From: Sphaerulina vaccinii | Lineage: Eukaryota > Ascomycota > Dothideomycetes > Mycosphaerellales > Mycosphaerellaceae | Assembly: GCA_022570795.1 (NCBI GenBank) | Contig: JAKUDP010000025.1 | Coordinates: 1,131,001-1,195,000, forward strand | Direction: 5' to 3' | Length of the DNA stretch: 64,000 nucleotides | In this document: in pieces, positions 52,034 to 62,522 of the stretch | Numbering within the stretch: position 1 is the first letter of the stretch | How the letters are laid out: each line of letters begins with the position of its first letter | Program-made: the position numbers and the translations under genes | Notes under the pieces: model-generated | What the model was told of the DNA's origin: nothing | Databases searched by the model: none | The model's input: only the letters and a program-made list of their open reading frames with translations

Positions 52034-53548
52034 CTACACGTGAAGCAATTCACTCAACTTCGTCATTGCGGGCGTCCGCTGAGGTCCCCGATCATGTCCA
52101 GCTGCAACAAGACCCTCAGCTCCCACTATCTCCGCCCAATCCTGCGCTGTCAGATCTGCAAAGTCTACCGCTCCAACAGTGCCGCCTCTGACTGGTTCTC
52201 CCATATCTTCACCATGCTGGAACACAATCGGTTCCGCATCGCCCCAAGGCTGAGCAAGCATGTCAAACACAGGACCGGCCTTCACATCCACAACAGCTTC
52301 AAAGCCCGCCGGAGCATCATAGGTCACTACAACCGCGCAGTCAAACTCCAATGGCAAACCATCCTTCTGCTTCGCATCCTCTCGGATCCAGTACCGTACT
52401 GTATCGGATGTTGTATGACCATGCGAAGGTAATGAGGTAGCATCAACAGATGAGACGTAGTGCTTGTCGTAGGACCTCGATAACCCAGCTTGTATCCCAG
52501 GAGACAAACTGATAGGCGCGACCGGCAAGCTCGCAGAAAGTTGCGCAGAGATGTGCCATTCTCTCTTTTCATCCGTACCACCACTCGTCACATGTTTCGG
52601 TCCAAAGTCAACGACTTCGGGGTCATCTGCCACGCCGACCAGCACAGCATTGGATTCTTGTCCCATCTCAACATTGCCTAAGGTCAAAGACGGAGAGAAC
52701 CGAATAGCAATATCCGCCTTCTCAAATCGTGCCCACGAACCTCCTGCTCTCGAGAACTGGAACTTGAAGCCGACTAGACAAGCTGGAGCGTCATGCCAAA
52801 AGCCATATTGCACGCGCGTGAGGTTGCTTATGAGACTGAGGCCCGCCAAGTCTCGATGGTGGACCGCGCTCTTGCTAGAAGAGCTGACGCTTTCCCTTCT
52901 TCTTGCGAAGCCGAGAGCTCGGAGTCCACTCGTTTTGATAGATGGGGTGGGGGTTCCTCCTGAACTGGAGTCGCTCTCGTAGTGGGTGGCGACTGAATGG
53001 TCGTGTCGGATAATCTTCTCGTCACAGATTCTGTTAGGGCAGAGCCGAAAAGCCGATTGTCGAGGTTCACTCCATGCCTGGTCCCGAAGTTGCTGTGGTT
53101 TCTTTGCGCCCTCCTGCGGAAATGTGCTGCGCTCGATGGTGGCTTCGGCCGAGGTCTTGCTGGTTCCTTCGGCCTTCTGCGATAGTAAGGTTGCAAGCTC
53201 GGCGGGGAGAGTGGTAGGTCGACGATGGTCTTCGGGATACTCTGAACTCTTTTCAGGCTTGTTGCGTGGTATGTCGGACCTGGAGATGGATGAGGTGGCT
53301 CCGGAGACCGTGGTATGGAGGTGTTCAGTTTGACGTTGGGCTTGGCATTTGATACCTTTGCTGTTGGCTGACATATCTGGTTTGCGATTCCAGCAGCGAT
53401 GTATAGGAATATCAATTCGGTTTCAAGAGGTTCTGTAGGAGTTGTCTTTGGCGTCTCGTCTACACGCCAACAATCAGCATGAGGTGTGCTGTGCTGAGAA
53501 GATGGAGTACTTGCCTTCTGGTGCTTCAGCAATATAGGTAGTGGTCAT
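52034..53548 (-). CDS. hypothetical beta-rich protein
   Basis: Secure coding from 53374 to 52034 (446 codons). Residues 1-160 are Ser/Thr/Arg-rich and likely disordered. The rest alternates hydrophobic and polar residues as in a beta-sandwich (TRVQYGFWHDAPACLVGFKFQFSR, KADIAIRFSPSLTL, DCAVVVTYDAPAGFEAVVDV). The acidic C-terminus contains VDFADLTAQDWAEIVGAEG. A short first exon is possible: ATG 53548 (MTTTYIAEAPE) followed by a GC-AG intron (GCAAGT at about 53513) joining at an acceptor near 53380. I do not recognise the family. A competing frame (53532-52828, Pro/Arg-rich) is judged to be a shadow. Confidence 0.65.
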
Positions 53549-54094
53549 AACGCGCTTACTGCATGCTGCAGCGCGATCTGATCGAGCTACCAGAAGATCT
53601 TCGGAACGGACGATTGCGGCAAAGCCCACACATGAGATGTTGATGAGGTATCAGGAGATGTGCAACGTAAATAGGAATGGCGAAAACACTCTGCCTGAAG
53701 AGGTATGCGCTCATGGTAGGTGTCGGCACGCAAAAGCGCCAGGAGCTGGAGTCGGGCGTTGTTGCTGGCTTGTGCAGATGAGGCAGGTGCTGCTCTATGC
53801 ATGAAACTGTGGAAGTAACGATGCTGATGCAGTGCAGTGAATGTAGCGAGCCAGTCCACAACGTCTTCACTATGGTGTGGTTGGTCCGGTCGAGGTCGAT
53901 GGTACAGTCCACGTACGTTACTGCACATGTACAACTATACGCCCATCAATATGCAAAAGTTCACCTCCATGCAGGCTGTCTCGGGCTCGTTATGTAGCGG
54001 TATAGATTGCTTGCAAAGCCGCAGTAGTCGCAGATGGATATGAGAATGATAGTTGGTTCATCAGGTCTTATTGCTTTCTCAGAGATTCAGAGTC
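53549..54094. other. intergenic
   Basis: About 550 nt upstream of the beta-rich gene and downstream of the F-box/LRR gene (both -). Small frames only. Confidence 0.45.
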
Positions 54095-55738
54095 CTAATC
54101 TCCTTCATCGGAAGTGTCAAACTCCATGCCAGCCTCTTCGTCAGAACTGTAGGACTCTTCGTCACTGGACTCTTCATCCACGTCGCTCTCGTCCTGAGCA
54201 GAGACCACATAGACTAGTCCAGTGCTATCATGTTGCAGCGGGAATCTCTCTCCACCACGCAGAACATACCTCTGCAATGCGCGTGTCAATCTATCAGGAA
54301 CGCGTGAGGCAGGTTTCCTGCTCAGAGACACGAACTCGACAGGCGTGAAAGGTCTATCTCCAACGTTGTCAGCATGCAAAGCTTTGCAGAAGTCGTGTCG
54401 CAGCGTGACAGTTCGAAGTTGTGGCATCTTGCCTGCGAAGACTTCGAAGCAAGACTTCACGTCGCCTTCAGTGAACTCCACATTGCGGAGCGAGAGAACT
54501 TCGAGTGTGCTTTGATGGCGAGTAATCAGATCAGATAGCTCGCGGTCTTCGCATCTGAAGTTTTCCAGGCTCAACGATGTGAGTCGAGGCCATACCATGG
54601 ATGGCCGTACGATGTTGCTTAAGCTCAGGAGGCGCATATTATGCCTCGTCGGCCGTGGCGCCTTGATTGTCAAGCTGGTGAGTTTCGAAGCGTGGTCAAG
54701 GAACTTCGCAAGGCGTTTATCGTCAAATGCATTCAGAACTCGAGTGTGCGCGTGATGGGCCGTTTCGCGACGGGCGTCTTCTTCGGACTGTATGAGTGCT
54801 GCAAGTGCTCCATCAGGATCTTCATCCGGATCTGGTCCACCCTCCACACGGTCCTGATTGAGGCATCTGTCGTTGATTCCGATATGCAAGCCACTAAGTT
54901 GACTGGCAACCCCGTAGTAATTCGTCATGATGTCCTCCTCCTGAGCAAAGAATTGATATGAGAGAGGCTCAATGTAGATTTGCAGTCGGTTCGCCGTTCC
55001 AGAGTTGTGTATAGCTTTAAGCATTTCGCCCGCAGGTCTCGTGTTCAGTCTTGTACTAGCATCATCGCCATACGGCCCAATACAGTATCTATCCTCGTAC
55101 AGTCGTTCTCGCAAGCGAAGGCCCTCACCACTGTGTGCAAGCATAACAACAGCAATGGAATTGAGCTTTGGGCACATTGCGAGTATCCGCTCAAAGCAAG
55201 CCACAGCTCTCGCCTCAGATAACATGGCTGTCTGATCCTTGAAATGTTCCTGATACTCCGCGAACTTCTCTTCTAGCTCCTTCTTACTGTATCTCTTGAT
55301 CTCAGCCGCCATCGCGTTATGGAAATTGCGCATATGTCTTCTGCGCGCACGTTCCGGGAGCCTCCTCGGGCAAGCGCTGCCGCTCTGAGCAAGAGCCTCT
55401 TCGGATGCTAGTCTTGCTTGCTTCGCGTGGATCAACCTCTTGCGTACGTCCTTCCATATCTCTATACATGGTAGATGGAGAAGACGATCAGCGTGGTAGC
55501 GTATCGATCTCACACCTTTTGCTATACGTGGATTCGCAGCAAGTATCTCCTCAGCAGTGTCAAACTCTTCTCTGAGATAGTGTATGGACAGTCGCGGTAC
55601 TAAGTACTCGTCTGCCACTGCTTGGACAGCACGAGATACTAATCGGAGTGCTGCAATATGTTTGTGGTCTCCGCTCTGATCGTGGAATTGTTGGCAGATG
55701 CGGTGGAGCAGCTCGACGGGCAGCGATAGTAAGGACAT
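54095..55738 (-). CDS. F-box/LRR-type protein
   Basis: 547 aa, single exon. The F-box is at the extreme N-terminus (LLSLPVELLHRICQQF, ALRLVSRAVQAVADEYLVPRL) and would bind Skp1 in an SCF ubiquitin ligase. The middle is helical and charged (KRYSKKELEEKFAEYQEHFK). The C-terminal third contains degenerate leucine-rich repeats (SLTIKAPRPTRHNM, LTSLSLENFRCED, LEVLSLRNVEFTEGD, LRTVTLRHDFCK). The tail is strongly acidic with Ser (SDVDEESSDEESYSSDEEAG), a plausible CK2 target. Substrate unknown. Confidence 0.88.
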   Translation of the reverse strand: MSLLSLPVELLHRICQQFHDQSGDHKHIAALRLVSRAVQAVADEYLVPRLSIHYLREEFDTAEEILAANPRIAKGVRSIRYHADRLLHLPCIEIWKDVRKRLIHAKQARLASEEALAQSGSACPRRLPERARRRHMRNFHNAMAAEIKRYSKKELEEKFAEYQEHFKDQTAMLSEARAVACFERILAMCPKLNSIAVVMLAHSGEGLRLRERLYEDRYCIGPYGDDASTRLNTRPAGEMLKAIHNSGTANRLQIYIEPLSYQFFAQEEDIMTNYYGVASQLSGLHIGINDRCLNQDRVEGGPDPDEDPDGALAALIQSEEDARRETAHHAHTRVLNAFDDKRLAKFLDHASKLTSLTIKAPRPTRHNMRLLSLSNIVRPSMVWPRLTSLSLENFRCEDRELSDLITRHQSTLEVLSLRNVEFTEGDVKSCFEVFAGKMPQLRTVTLRHDFCKALHADNVGDRPFTPVEFVSLSRKPASRVPDRLTRALQRYVLRGGERFPLQHDSTGLVYVVSAQDESDVDEESSDEESYSSDEEAGMEFDTSDEGD

Positions 55739-56131
55739 TGTGAGGGAGCTACAGGAGCAGCAGGTGACAGGAGATCAGGTCGATAGAGAAAACAGTTGGT
55801 GTTGTACAGACACGCGCTCAAGAGGTTGATGATCGCCAACATCAACGCGCCAAGAATAAGTAAGTTTGGATTGGTGGGACATTATTCTACGCTAAGAAAT
55901 GTTCGCTGCCAGCTCTTCCATTTGCCATTTGCTCTCCTTACTGTCTGCGCCAAGGCTTCTATTTACCATCCTAGCACCCAACGGCATGGTATTCAAGAGC
56001 TCCAAGAAGTTGAGTCACTTGTCTGTACCCATGTGCTAGCAAGTTCCCCAGTTGACAAGTCTCTCTGAATCCTTCCTGAGTTTGGCACAGCACCCTGTCT
56101 GCAACGGCAATAGCCCAGTGCTTGCTCAAGC
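55739..56131. other. intergenic
   Basis: About 390 nt; presumed promoter of the F-box/LRR gene and 3' UTR of the next - strand gene. Nothing else recognised. Confidence 0.45.
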
Positions 56132-57081
56132 CTAGGTCGACCAGACAAAATCGACGGACACCGGGTTATGATCCGACAGCCTATCTCCATTCTCCTGCAC
56201 GAACTTTTCGGAGACATACGCATGACTTGTAGCATTCAGGCTCACGCCACTCCCACTCTTGTACAAGACTTTATCTAGAGCCTCACACTTCACGTCTTCG
56301 TCCACTGGGTCTTTTGGTCCGTCGTGACAAGGAGGTGCATTCGTCGGTATGACGCCTCCATAGTGGTTCTCCACCCAAGCATCGCTCAACCCAAGCATGC
56401 GAATGTTGTCTTCTTTGCTTGAGTACAACGAGTTGGTATCGCCGAACACAATCACTGCCTGGCCTGCGGAAGCAGACTTCATGTACTTCGCAAGCTGCTT
56501 CATGTTGGACTGTCTCACCTCGAGGTCATGGTTCTTATTACCCGCCTCGGCGTGGAGATTGTAGAGGTCGATCGTGACGCCTTCGGCAACGCTCATGCGC
56601 ATGTAGGTGAAACCTTTGGGTGTCCAGCAGTCTCCCTCATTGGAATCGCACTGATTCCACGTAATTCTGTCGAAGTCGGTAAAGTCGAAATTCGACAAGG
56701 TGTTGAGGCCGCTGCCACCAATGATCGGGAAGACGTTGCCGCTGGTCTTGGTGCGGAACGTGTGGTTGTCATTCTTGTATAGTGTCTTGTGGTACGCAAA
56801 GTCTTCCTGGACATGAATCACATCTGTAGCCGCGTTAGTCGACAAGCATCATTGACATATTATGAATCGTCATTTGGTCTCGTGGCGTACTTACCGTAAG
56901 GTCCAGCAGCAAATTCCTGCCCGATTCGCTTCGTAGCGTTGTCTTTCCCGCCTGTAATCCCGTTATTGTGGATCGCTTCAGGTATACCTGCGATGTTGTA
57001 GGATAGAACATTGAAACCGCCAGATGCAGCGATTGCATAAGGAACAGCACGCGCGAGGGCGACAAGACCGTGGGCCTTCAT
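56132..57081 (-). CDS. endonuclease/exonuclease/phosphatase-family protein
   Basis: Metal-dependent phosphoesterase fold (DNase I/sphingomyelinase/inositol phosphatase superfamily), about 292 aa. Motifs: FNVLSYNIAGIPE (metal-binding Asn), VIHVQEDFAYH (Gln-Glu metal ligand), VTIDLYNLHAEAGN, VIVFGDTNSLYSS (catalytic Asp and Asn) and RLSDHNPVSVDF (terminal Asp-His). The N-terminus (MKAHGLVALARAVPYAIAAS) may be a weak signal peptide, so secretion is plausible. Exons 57081-56895 and 56823-56132; intron 56894-56824 (GTAAGT...CTACAG). The exact substrate, lipid head group or nucleic acid, cannot be told. Confidence 0.88.
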
Positions 57082-58224
57082 CGTGGTGTATGACGAAAGG
57101 CTTCTCCGATGTGGTGTGGTGATGTGGTTGTTGTATTTTGGATGGTATGAGTGCTTTGGTGGTGGTGTAGTCTTGAGAGTGCTGTACAAGTCCTCTGATA
57201 CGGGGTGTTTTTGTGGTTGCTATAGTATTGTAGATGCGAGTGGTCGGTTTTGGTTGCAGGAGAAGATTGCTGGAAAATGAAATTATTTCTATACTGTAGG
57301 TACTTGTCAAGGTTATGCAAAAATCAGTCGATACGTGTTACTGAGCAAGAGTGTTAGCAATAAATAGTGCTTGGCACATCAATCAAAAGCTATGATTGAT
57401 CAAAGAAGCCTACAGTGGAGTCCCGCACCACTGGCTACCATGGTCTTGACGCTTAACTTTTGTTACGGGTTGTGGCTTGCTCTCGAGGCAACAGGTGGAG
57501 GAATTTACAGTAGTAAATTCTATGCTTGAGTATTTTTGCGCTTCACCAAGTGTTGTACTGCTGGTAGAGTCAATATACACGCTCCAGAGCCCAGACTGGA
57601 GGCAAATCCTCAGGTCCACTTCTCGTATGTTCTTGTTCGAGCTTCATTGTTATCAAGATCAGGCTGGATGTATATGATCTTTGGTAGGCATAGAATGTCC
57701 GGTGATATGTTGTACTGGGCGAATGATAAAACCCTCTATAAGTCGGTTAACGAGAACAGTAGCCATATATGTCACAGTCCGAAGTCGTTTGCCACGTCAC
57801 AAACCATTTGATGATGCTTCTCATTTTTCGCGCGCAGAAATGTTCATGATGATAGTTCGATCTTGAACCCTATCCATAACCAATGCCCGCCAGGAGACAA
57901 CGCGTCATGTTGACTCGGTGGCCTTCGCAGCCAACACCAACTCGCGAGATTCTGGCGCAAGCCATCAGAAGACAAGGTATGCTGTCGATGTCGTGTATGT
58001 CAAGCTGGGCATATTTCCAGACTGGTATAGAGGGAAGGAAAGAGAGGTTGGAGCTGAGCAGAGAAAACATGCGGGCGCCAAGCTGAGCAAGACCGAAACC
58101 GAGATTGCGCTCCTTCCTTGCCCTCTGCGAACACCTTACACAACAACATCGACCAACAGCAAGTCGAGGCCGGAAGCGCATCCAAATGATGAATTATAAG
58201 TCGAACTTGATACATATCTCACAT
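57082..58224. other. intergenic, 1.1 kb
   Basis: Promoter side of the phosphatase-like gene and 3' side of the monooxygenase gene. Sequence near 57100-57300 is rich in GTGGT and CACC tracts; no gene is supported. Confidence 0.4.
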
Positions 58225-59364
58225 CTAGCCATCAACCAGATCCGAGTTGCCACCATTCTTGACAGACCCATTCGCGCTCGACGCGTCTCTCTTCTTCAGC
58301 TCCGTTCTCACCCTGGGTAGAACATGGCGACCATAATCAATCGCATCATTCAGATTGTCATAGCCACGGATTGAGATCAAATCACACCCAAGATCAACAT
58401 AGTCCAGAATGGAGTCCGCCACCGTCTGATACGACCCGACGAGTGCTGTGGAAGCACCACGAGCGTTCGTGGCAGTCACTGTTGGATACCACAAAGCTCT
58501 ATCCTGGACTTCTCCTCTCTGAGCAATGTCAAGCAACCTCTTAGATCCTTCGTTCTGTGGTGGCGGCGCTCCTGGGGGCATCTTGCCCTGCCCAGCCACT
58601 CTGTTGCTCTTGAGAGCATCAAGTGTGCGATATGCCTTCTGCCATGCCAAGTCATCCGTCTCGGCCACGATAGGACGGAAAGTCACCCAGATACGTGGCC
58701 TATCCTGGCGACCTGCCTTCTCCGCCTCCGCATATATCCGATCGATCTGCTGCTTCGTCTCTTTGAGCGGCTCGCCCCAGAGTCCGAAGATGTCGGCAAG
58801 AGATCCTCCAATTCGGTATGCCTCGTCTGAGCTGCCACCAACAGAGATCGGAATATTCTTGCAGTTGACGGGACGTACGCGGTTGCTGAATTGCTCGAAT
58901 TGGTAGTATCTACCATTCCAGTCGAACGGCTCAGACGACTCCCAGGCACGCTTGAGAATCTTGATATATTCTTCTAGTCGGGCATAGCGTTCCTCCTTTG
59001 GCAAGAAATCACCTTCTCGAGCTTGCTCGACATCGCTACCTCCAGCAATGAAGTGGACTACTGCTCGGCCCTTGCTGAGCTGGTCCAAGGTTGCCAGAGC
59101 CTTCGCAGCGACTGTAGGATATACAGTGTTCGGTCGTAAAGCAATGATGACCTTCAGCTGATTCGTCGCCCCAGCTATCGTGGCTCCGGTTGTGAAAGGA
59201 TCGAATGAGCCGGAATCGTAGGGCTGGAGAGTGTAGTTGAAGCCATAGTCATCGAGGTTTCGAGCATACCGCTTGAGGTAGTCTGGGTCTATACCAGCAC
59301 CAGGAATGGGCTCCAATTCAGTGGAAGCATTAGGAAATGCCAAGCTAATGAATTCGACAGACAT
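58225..59364 (-). CDS. luciferase-like FMN-dependent monooxygenase (SsuD-type)
   Basis: TIM-barrel flavin monooxygenase resembling alkanesulfonate monooxygenase, 379 aa, no intron. Family features: DYGFNYTLQPYDSGSFDPFTTGATIAGAT, LKVIIALRPNTVYPTVAAKALATLD, GRAVVHFIAGGSDVEQAREGD, RLEEYIKILKRAW, FDWNGRYYQF, PISVGGSSDEAYRIG, DIFGLWGEPL and LVGSYQTVADSILDYVDLG. It would use reduced FMN and O2 to release sulfite from sulfonates, or to oxidise a related substrate. No reductase gene is adjacent. The C-terminal 20 residues are a non-conserved Ser/Asn/Gly tail. Confidence 0.92.
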   Translation of the reverse strand: MSVEFISLAFPNASTELEPIPGAGIDPDYLKRYARNLDDYGFNYTLQPYDSGSFDPFTTGATIAGATNQLKVIIALRPNTVYPTVAAKALATLDQLSKGRAVVHFIAGGSDVEQAREGDFLPKEERYARLEEYIKILKRAWESSEPFDWNGRYYQFEQFSNRVRPVNCKNIPISVGGSSDEAYRIGGSLADIFGLWGEPLKETKQQIDRIYAEAEKAGRQDRPRIWVTFRPIVAETDDLAWQKAYRTLDALKSNRVAGQGKMPPGAPPPQNEGSKRLLDIAQRGEVQDRALWYPTVTATNARGASTALVGSYQTVADSILDYVDLGCDLISIRGYDNLNDAIDYGRHVLPRVRTELKKRDASSANGSVKNGGNSDLVDG

Positions 59365-59887
59365 GATTGGAGAGTCTTGTTACTTCTCTGAAGTCTTGGA
59401 ACGCCGCCTGGCGCATGAGGCTGAGATATACAGTTCGCATTATTGATAAGGCTATTGCGACAGCTGCAGGTTGATCACGCCTTCCAAGCATGGTGGAGTG
59501 ATTGAAGCTCATCCTAGTCACAATCCGATACCGGAGCGATCGGCCGAATGCTGCTGATGAATCCAACGCACGACTGCACTTCTGAATATGGAGTATGAGA
59601 CTCATTCACAGATGTACTCGTGCGTATCAGGTTTAAGATCGTGTGAGCAGAGGCGAGCTTTCAGCATGCTAGGCTACATTTCCGATTCGACCAAGGCCGT
59701 GAGCTTGACAGCACAGCATTCGTAAAGACGAGACGAGGCTGAGTTGGCATATTGAGTTCCTGAATATGAATTGCACAGTGCCGCAACAGCTCGTATATGT
59801 GGCGTGACTTGCACACGGCAAGCCGAAAGCAAACATAGAAGAACCTCTCATGAGAAGATGCTAAGTAGCATGAAATCTATTCGATGT
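59365..59887. other. intergenic
   Basis: About 520 nt: promoter side of the monooxygenase gene and 3' side of the extended CAS1 gene. Nothing recognised. Confidence 0.45.
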
Positions 59888-62522
59888 CTAAGTGTATGTC
59901 TGTACAACTCGTCAGTCAGCCGATAGTCACAACATATGTTGTGCGATGTCAACTTACCATGTTGAGAAACCACATGATCCCAAGAACGAGCCATACCCTG
60001 TGCTTCAGCTTATTCGGCCATATTCTACGCAATGAGAGATTCCTGTGCGTCTGTCTCCACCACCGCGGATTATCGATTGCCTTCTCATTCGGGCTCATGT
60101 GCTCATGCCTAGCTTCGTCTCCGTTCAACAGTCCCATCTCGACTTCCTCGACTGGTTGATGGACACTTATCGATGAGTTGCCTATTACTGGCTGTTCCTC
60201 GATGAATCAGTTCGCGATGACGCCTGTAGCATCACCAATGATGGAACAGGTGATCAAGTAGAGAGGTGTGAGCAGCACCACATCTCGCCACCTGTCGCCC
60301 AAGAGCGTTTCATCGCCATGAAACAGTCCACTGCGAAGTACGGCTTCTTGGTCATCTGCAAGCCACAAATGGTCTTGCATGACATACATCTCGCCACTGT
60401 ATCTGCCCATCCAGGCGAACGCTACAGAATGCCAATTTCTTAGGGACGAATGTGCATTTCGAAGCACGATGAATGTTAAGATCGGTATGCCAGTAATGTA
60501 CGCTTGAACAGAGCCGAATTGTGTCTGGTTCTCGATGTGTTTTCGTATCCAGTACCAGAAACCGGCATGTGCGCCTGCTGCTAGGACTATGCTTGACCAT
60601 TTCGCAGCTGGCCAAGCCTTTCGAAAGATTCTGCTTAATCTGTCTTGTCGATCATCCTTTTCGAGGACAGCTCGAATGTAGATGTAGAGCAGAGCGGCGA
60701 GCATGCCAACGAACACAATGTATCGATCCTGCTCAACCCGACGCCCAAAGAACACACCTGAGTCGAAGTCCATCTTGCAGGTAATTCTAAATAAGCGTAC
60801 CACGGTAAGTGGCAGATCTTTCGTGATCAGAAAGATGTGTACAAGGTATGCAGATGCTGCAATCTTCCCTAGAAGAAAGCCAGTATACTCGTTGTAGTGC
60901 CGTCCCAGAGCGAGCGTGGCGTAGACCACCACAAAGTTGAATGTTGACAGAGGCATGTAGTAGTACAGCAGCCATCGCGTGCGCATCACATATGCCAAGG
61001 ATACTGGAAGAAGGTTCGTCCGTATCATGACATTGGCGAAGCGCTTCAATGAGTAGTCTTTCTTTTGCAAGAAGTAAACAGTGTGCCCAAAGCCTGTCAG
61101 AAAGAGATATGAGGATACAGACAGGCGGATCACCTGCCAGAAACCGTCGTCCGTCCACGCCTTGTTGTAGTGATAGATGATAATGAGTACTTGCATCCAG
61201 CCTTTCCACTCGTCGGTCTGGTCGCGAGGTAAGAAAGGCTGGCTGGGTGCTGTCTCGCCTGGACTTGTGACACGCAGAGGTTTGCAGCGGCGAATGGTCG
61301 TTAGTCCGATGATGAAAGCAATCGCAATCATCATGTAAATATTGGACTGTACAAGGTCCAATCTGGTGGCTTGTTCGAAGACGTGTGTTCGATCTGCAAT
61401 CCACTGCAGAGATACTGCAGCTGTAAAGGCACAGAAAGCCCGCAAGACTGGACGCGAGGAATCTGACAAGAAGCCTAGCTTCAGATCTGTCAGAACGACG
61501 AGTGGTAAACTAGCGAGGCCAAGCAGTAAGAAGCTCATTTGGATCCAGTTCGGTCCTCTCCAGACGCCGCAGCACACAGCTGTGTTGGGAAAGTTGCCTT
61601 TGCTGCCAATCTTGGCATTACATCGAAGGTTCAGCAAAACATCCACGCGTCTGCGGACCACTTCATCCTGGACCTGAACACCTTGGTCCTTGTAGAGATC
61701 TTTGCGGCCATTCGTCATACCTCGGAAGCTCCATAGTATGTTGGCATTGTCCAGATCTGCCAATCTGTCGTTCAATCGAAGATGAGAGCCAATGATTCCA
61801 TCAGCGCCGGGATCTTCAATGTATGGCTCCTCTGCTGGCATGAAAAGGAGAAGATCGCCAGGTCCTTGGTCGTAGGTGAATTGTTGACCGACTCCTGATA
61901 TGCCAGCCGACGATGTAAGGCTTTGTACAGAGAGCGCGTACTCTTCTACCATTGCTTTATCGACATGAGTATTGCCAGCTCCTATAACAGTGAGCAGCGG
62001 TCGGTCCTCTCTGCCATCGTGAAGGGTGGCGATGGTATCAAGAAGCCCGGAACCATTAAGGTACGGGTCATAAAAGAACTGCAGCTCGACATTGTCTTTA
62101 GTCAGATTGAGGTCCTGTTCGCGATTGTCCGGAACCTGGATGTCGTGATCAAGCCTACGACCTACTTGGAAGTACAGCCTTTGGGCGTGCAGGTCGCCAA
62201 TGAATGTGATTTTGCGCTTCTCCTTCCCAGCACACTCGTGAATCTCTCTGACATCGTGATATATTGTAGTACAGCCAGGGACGAGCCACGTGTGGTCCTG
62301 ATACCACTGACCAGATGAGACTAGCGCTTGGCATTTGTTTGGGTCGGCATCTAATAGACATTCGTTAGTGAACACGATGCTAGCGTGAGATATGGACTTA
62401 CCGAACATGAAGTGGCGGCTGAAGATGGCCGAGAGCAACGGCACAGCGAAGAGCGTCGCGGCATACCGAGCTGCGGGAAGCCTTCGCCACCAGGCTGATA
62501 AGGCCGCTTTCTTGACTGCCAT
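59888..62522 (-). CDS. CAS1-type polysaccharide O-acetyltransferase
   Basis: Golgi multi-pass membrane protein of the family that O-acetylates glycans (first known in Cryptococcus capsule). A short N-terminal anchor (YAATLFAVPLLSAIF) precedes a lumenal PC-esterase/GDSL-like domain in which the usual GDS nucleophile block reads ITFIGDLHAQRLYF. A long 10-12 helix acyltransferase domain follows (DEWKGWMQVLIIIYHYNKAW, SSYLFLTGFGHTVYF, GRYSGEMYVMQDHLWLA). Start ATG 62522; intron 62401-62351 (GTAAGT...TATTAG, 51 nt, in frame). The frame meets TGA at 60209-60207 after ATGVIAN, giving 754 aa. Past the TGA the same frame stays open: 85 codons including RWWRQTHRNL and LKHRVWLVLGIMWFLNM, a donor at 59957, and a final exon 59899-59888. 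Whether the extension is translated is open. Confidence 0.88.

Noticed and set aside
52828..53532. 234-codon Pro/Arg-rich frame
   Set aside because: It overlaps the beta-rich gene in another frame and lacks any folded segment, whereas the 446-codon frame runs into a long structured region.
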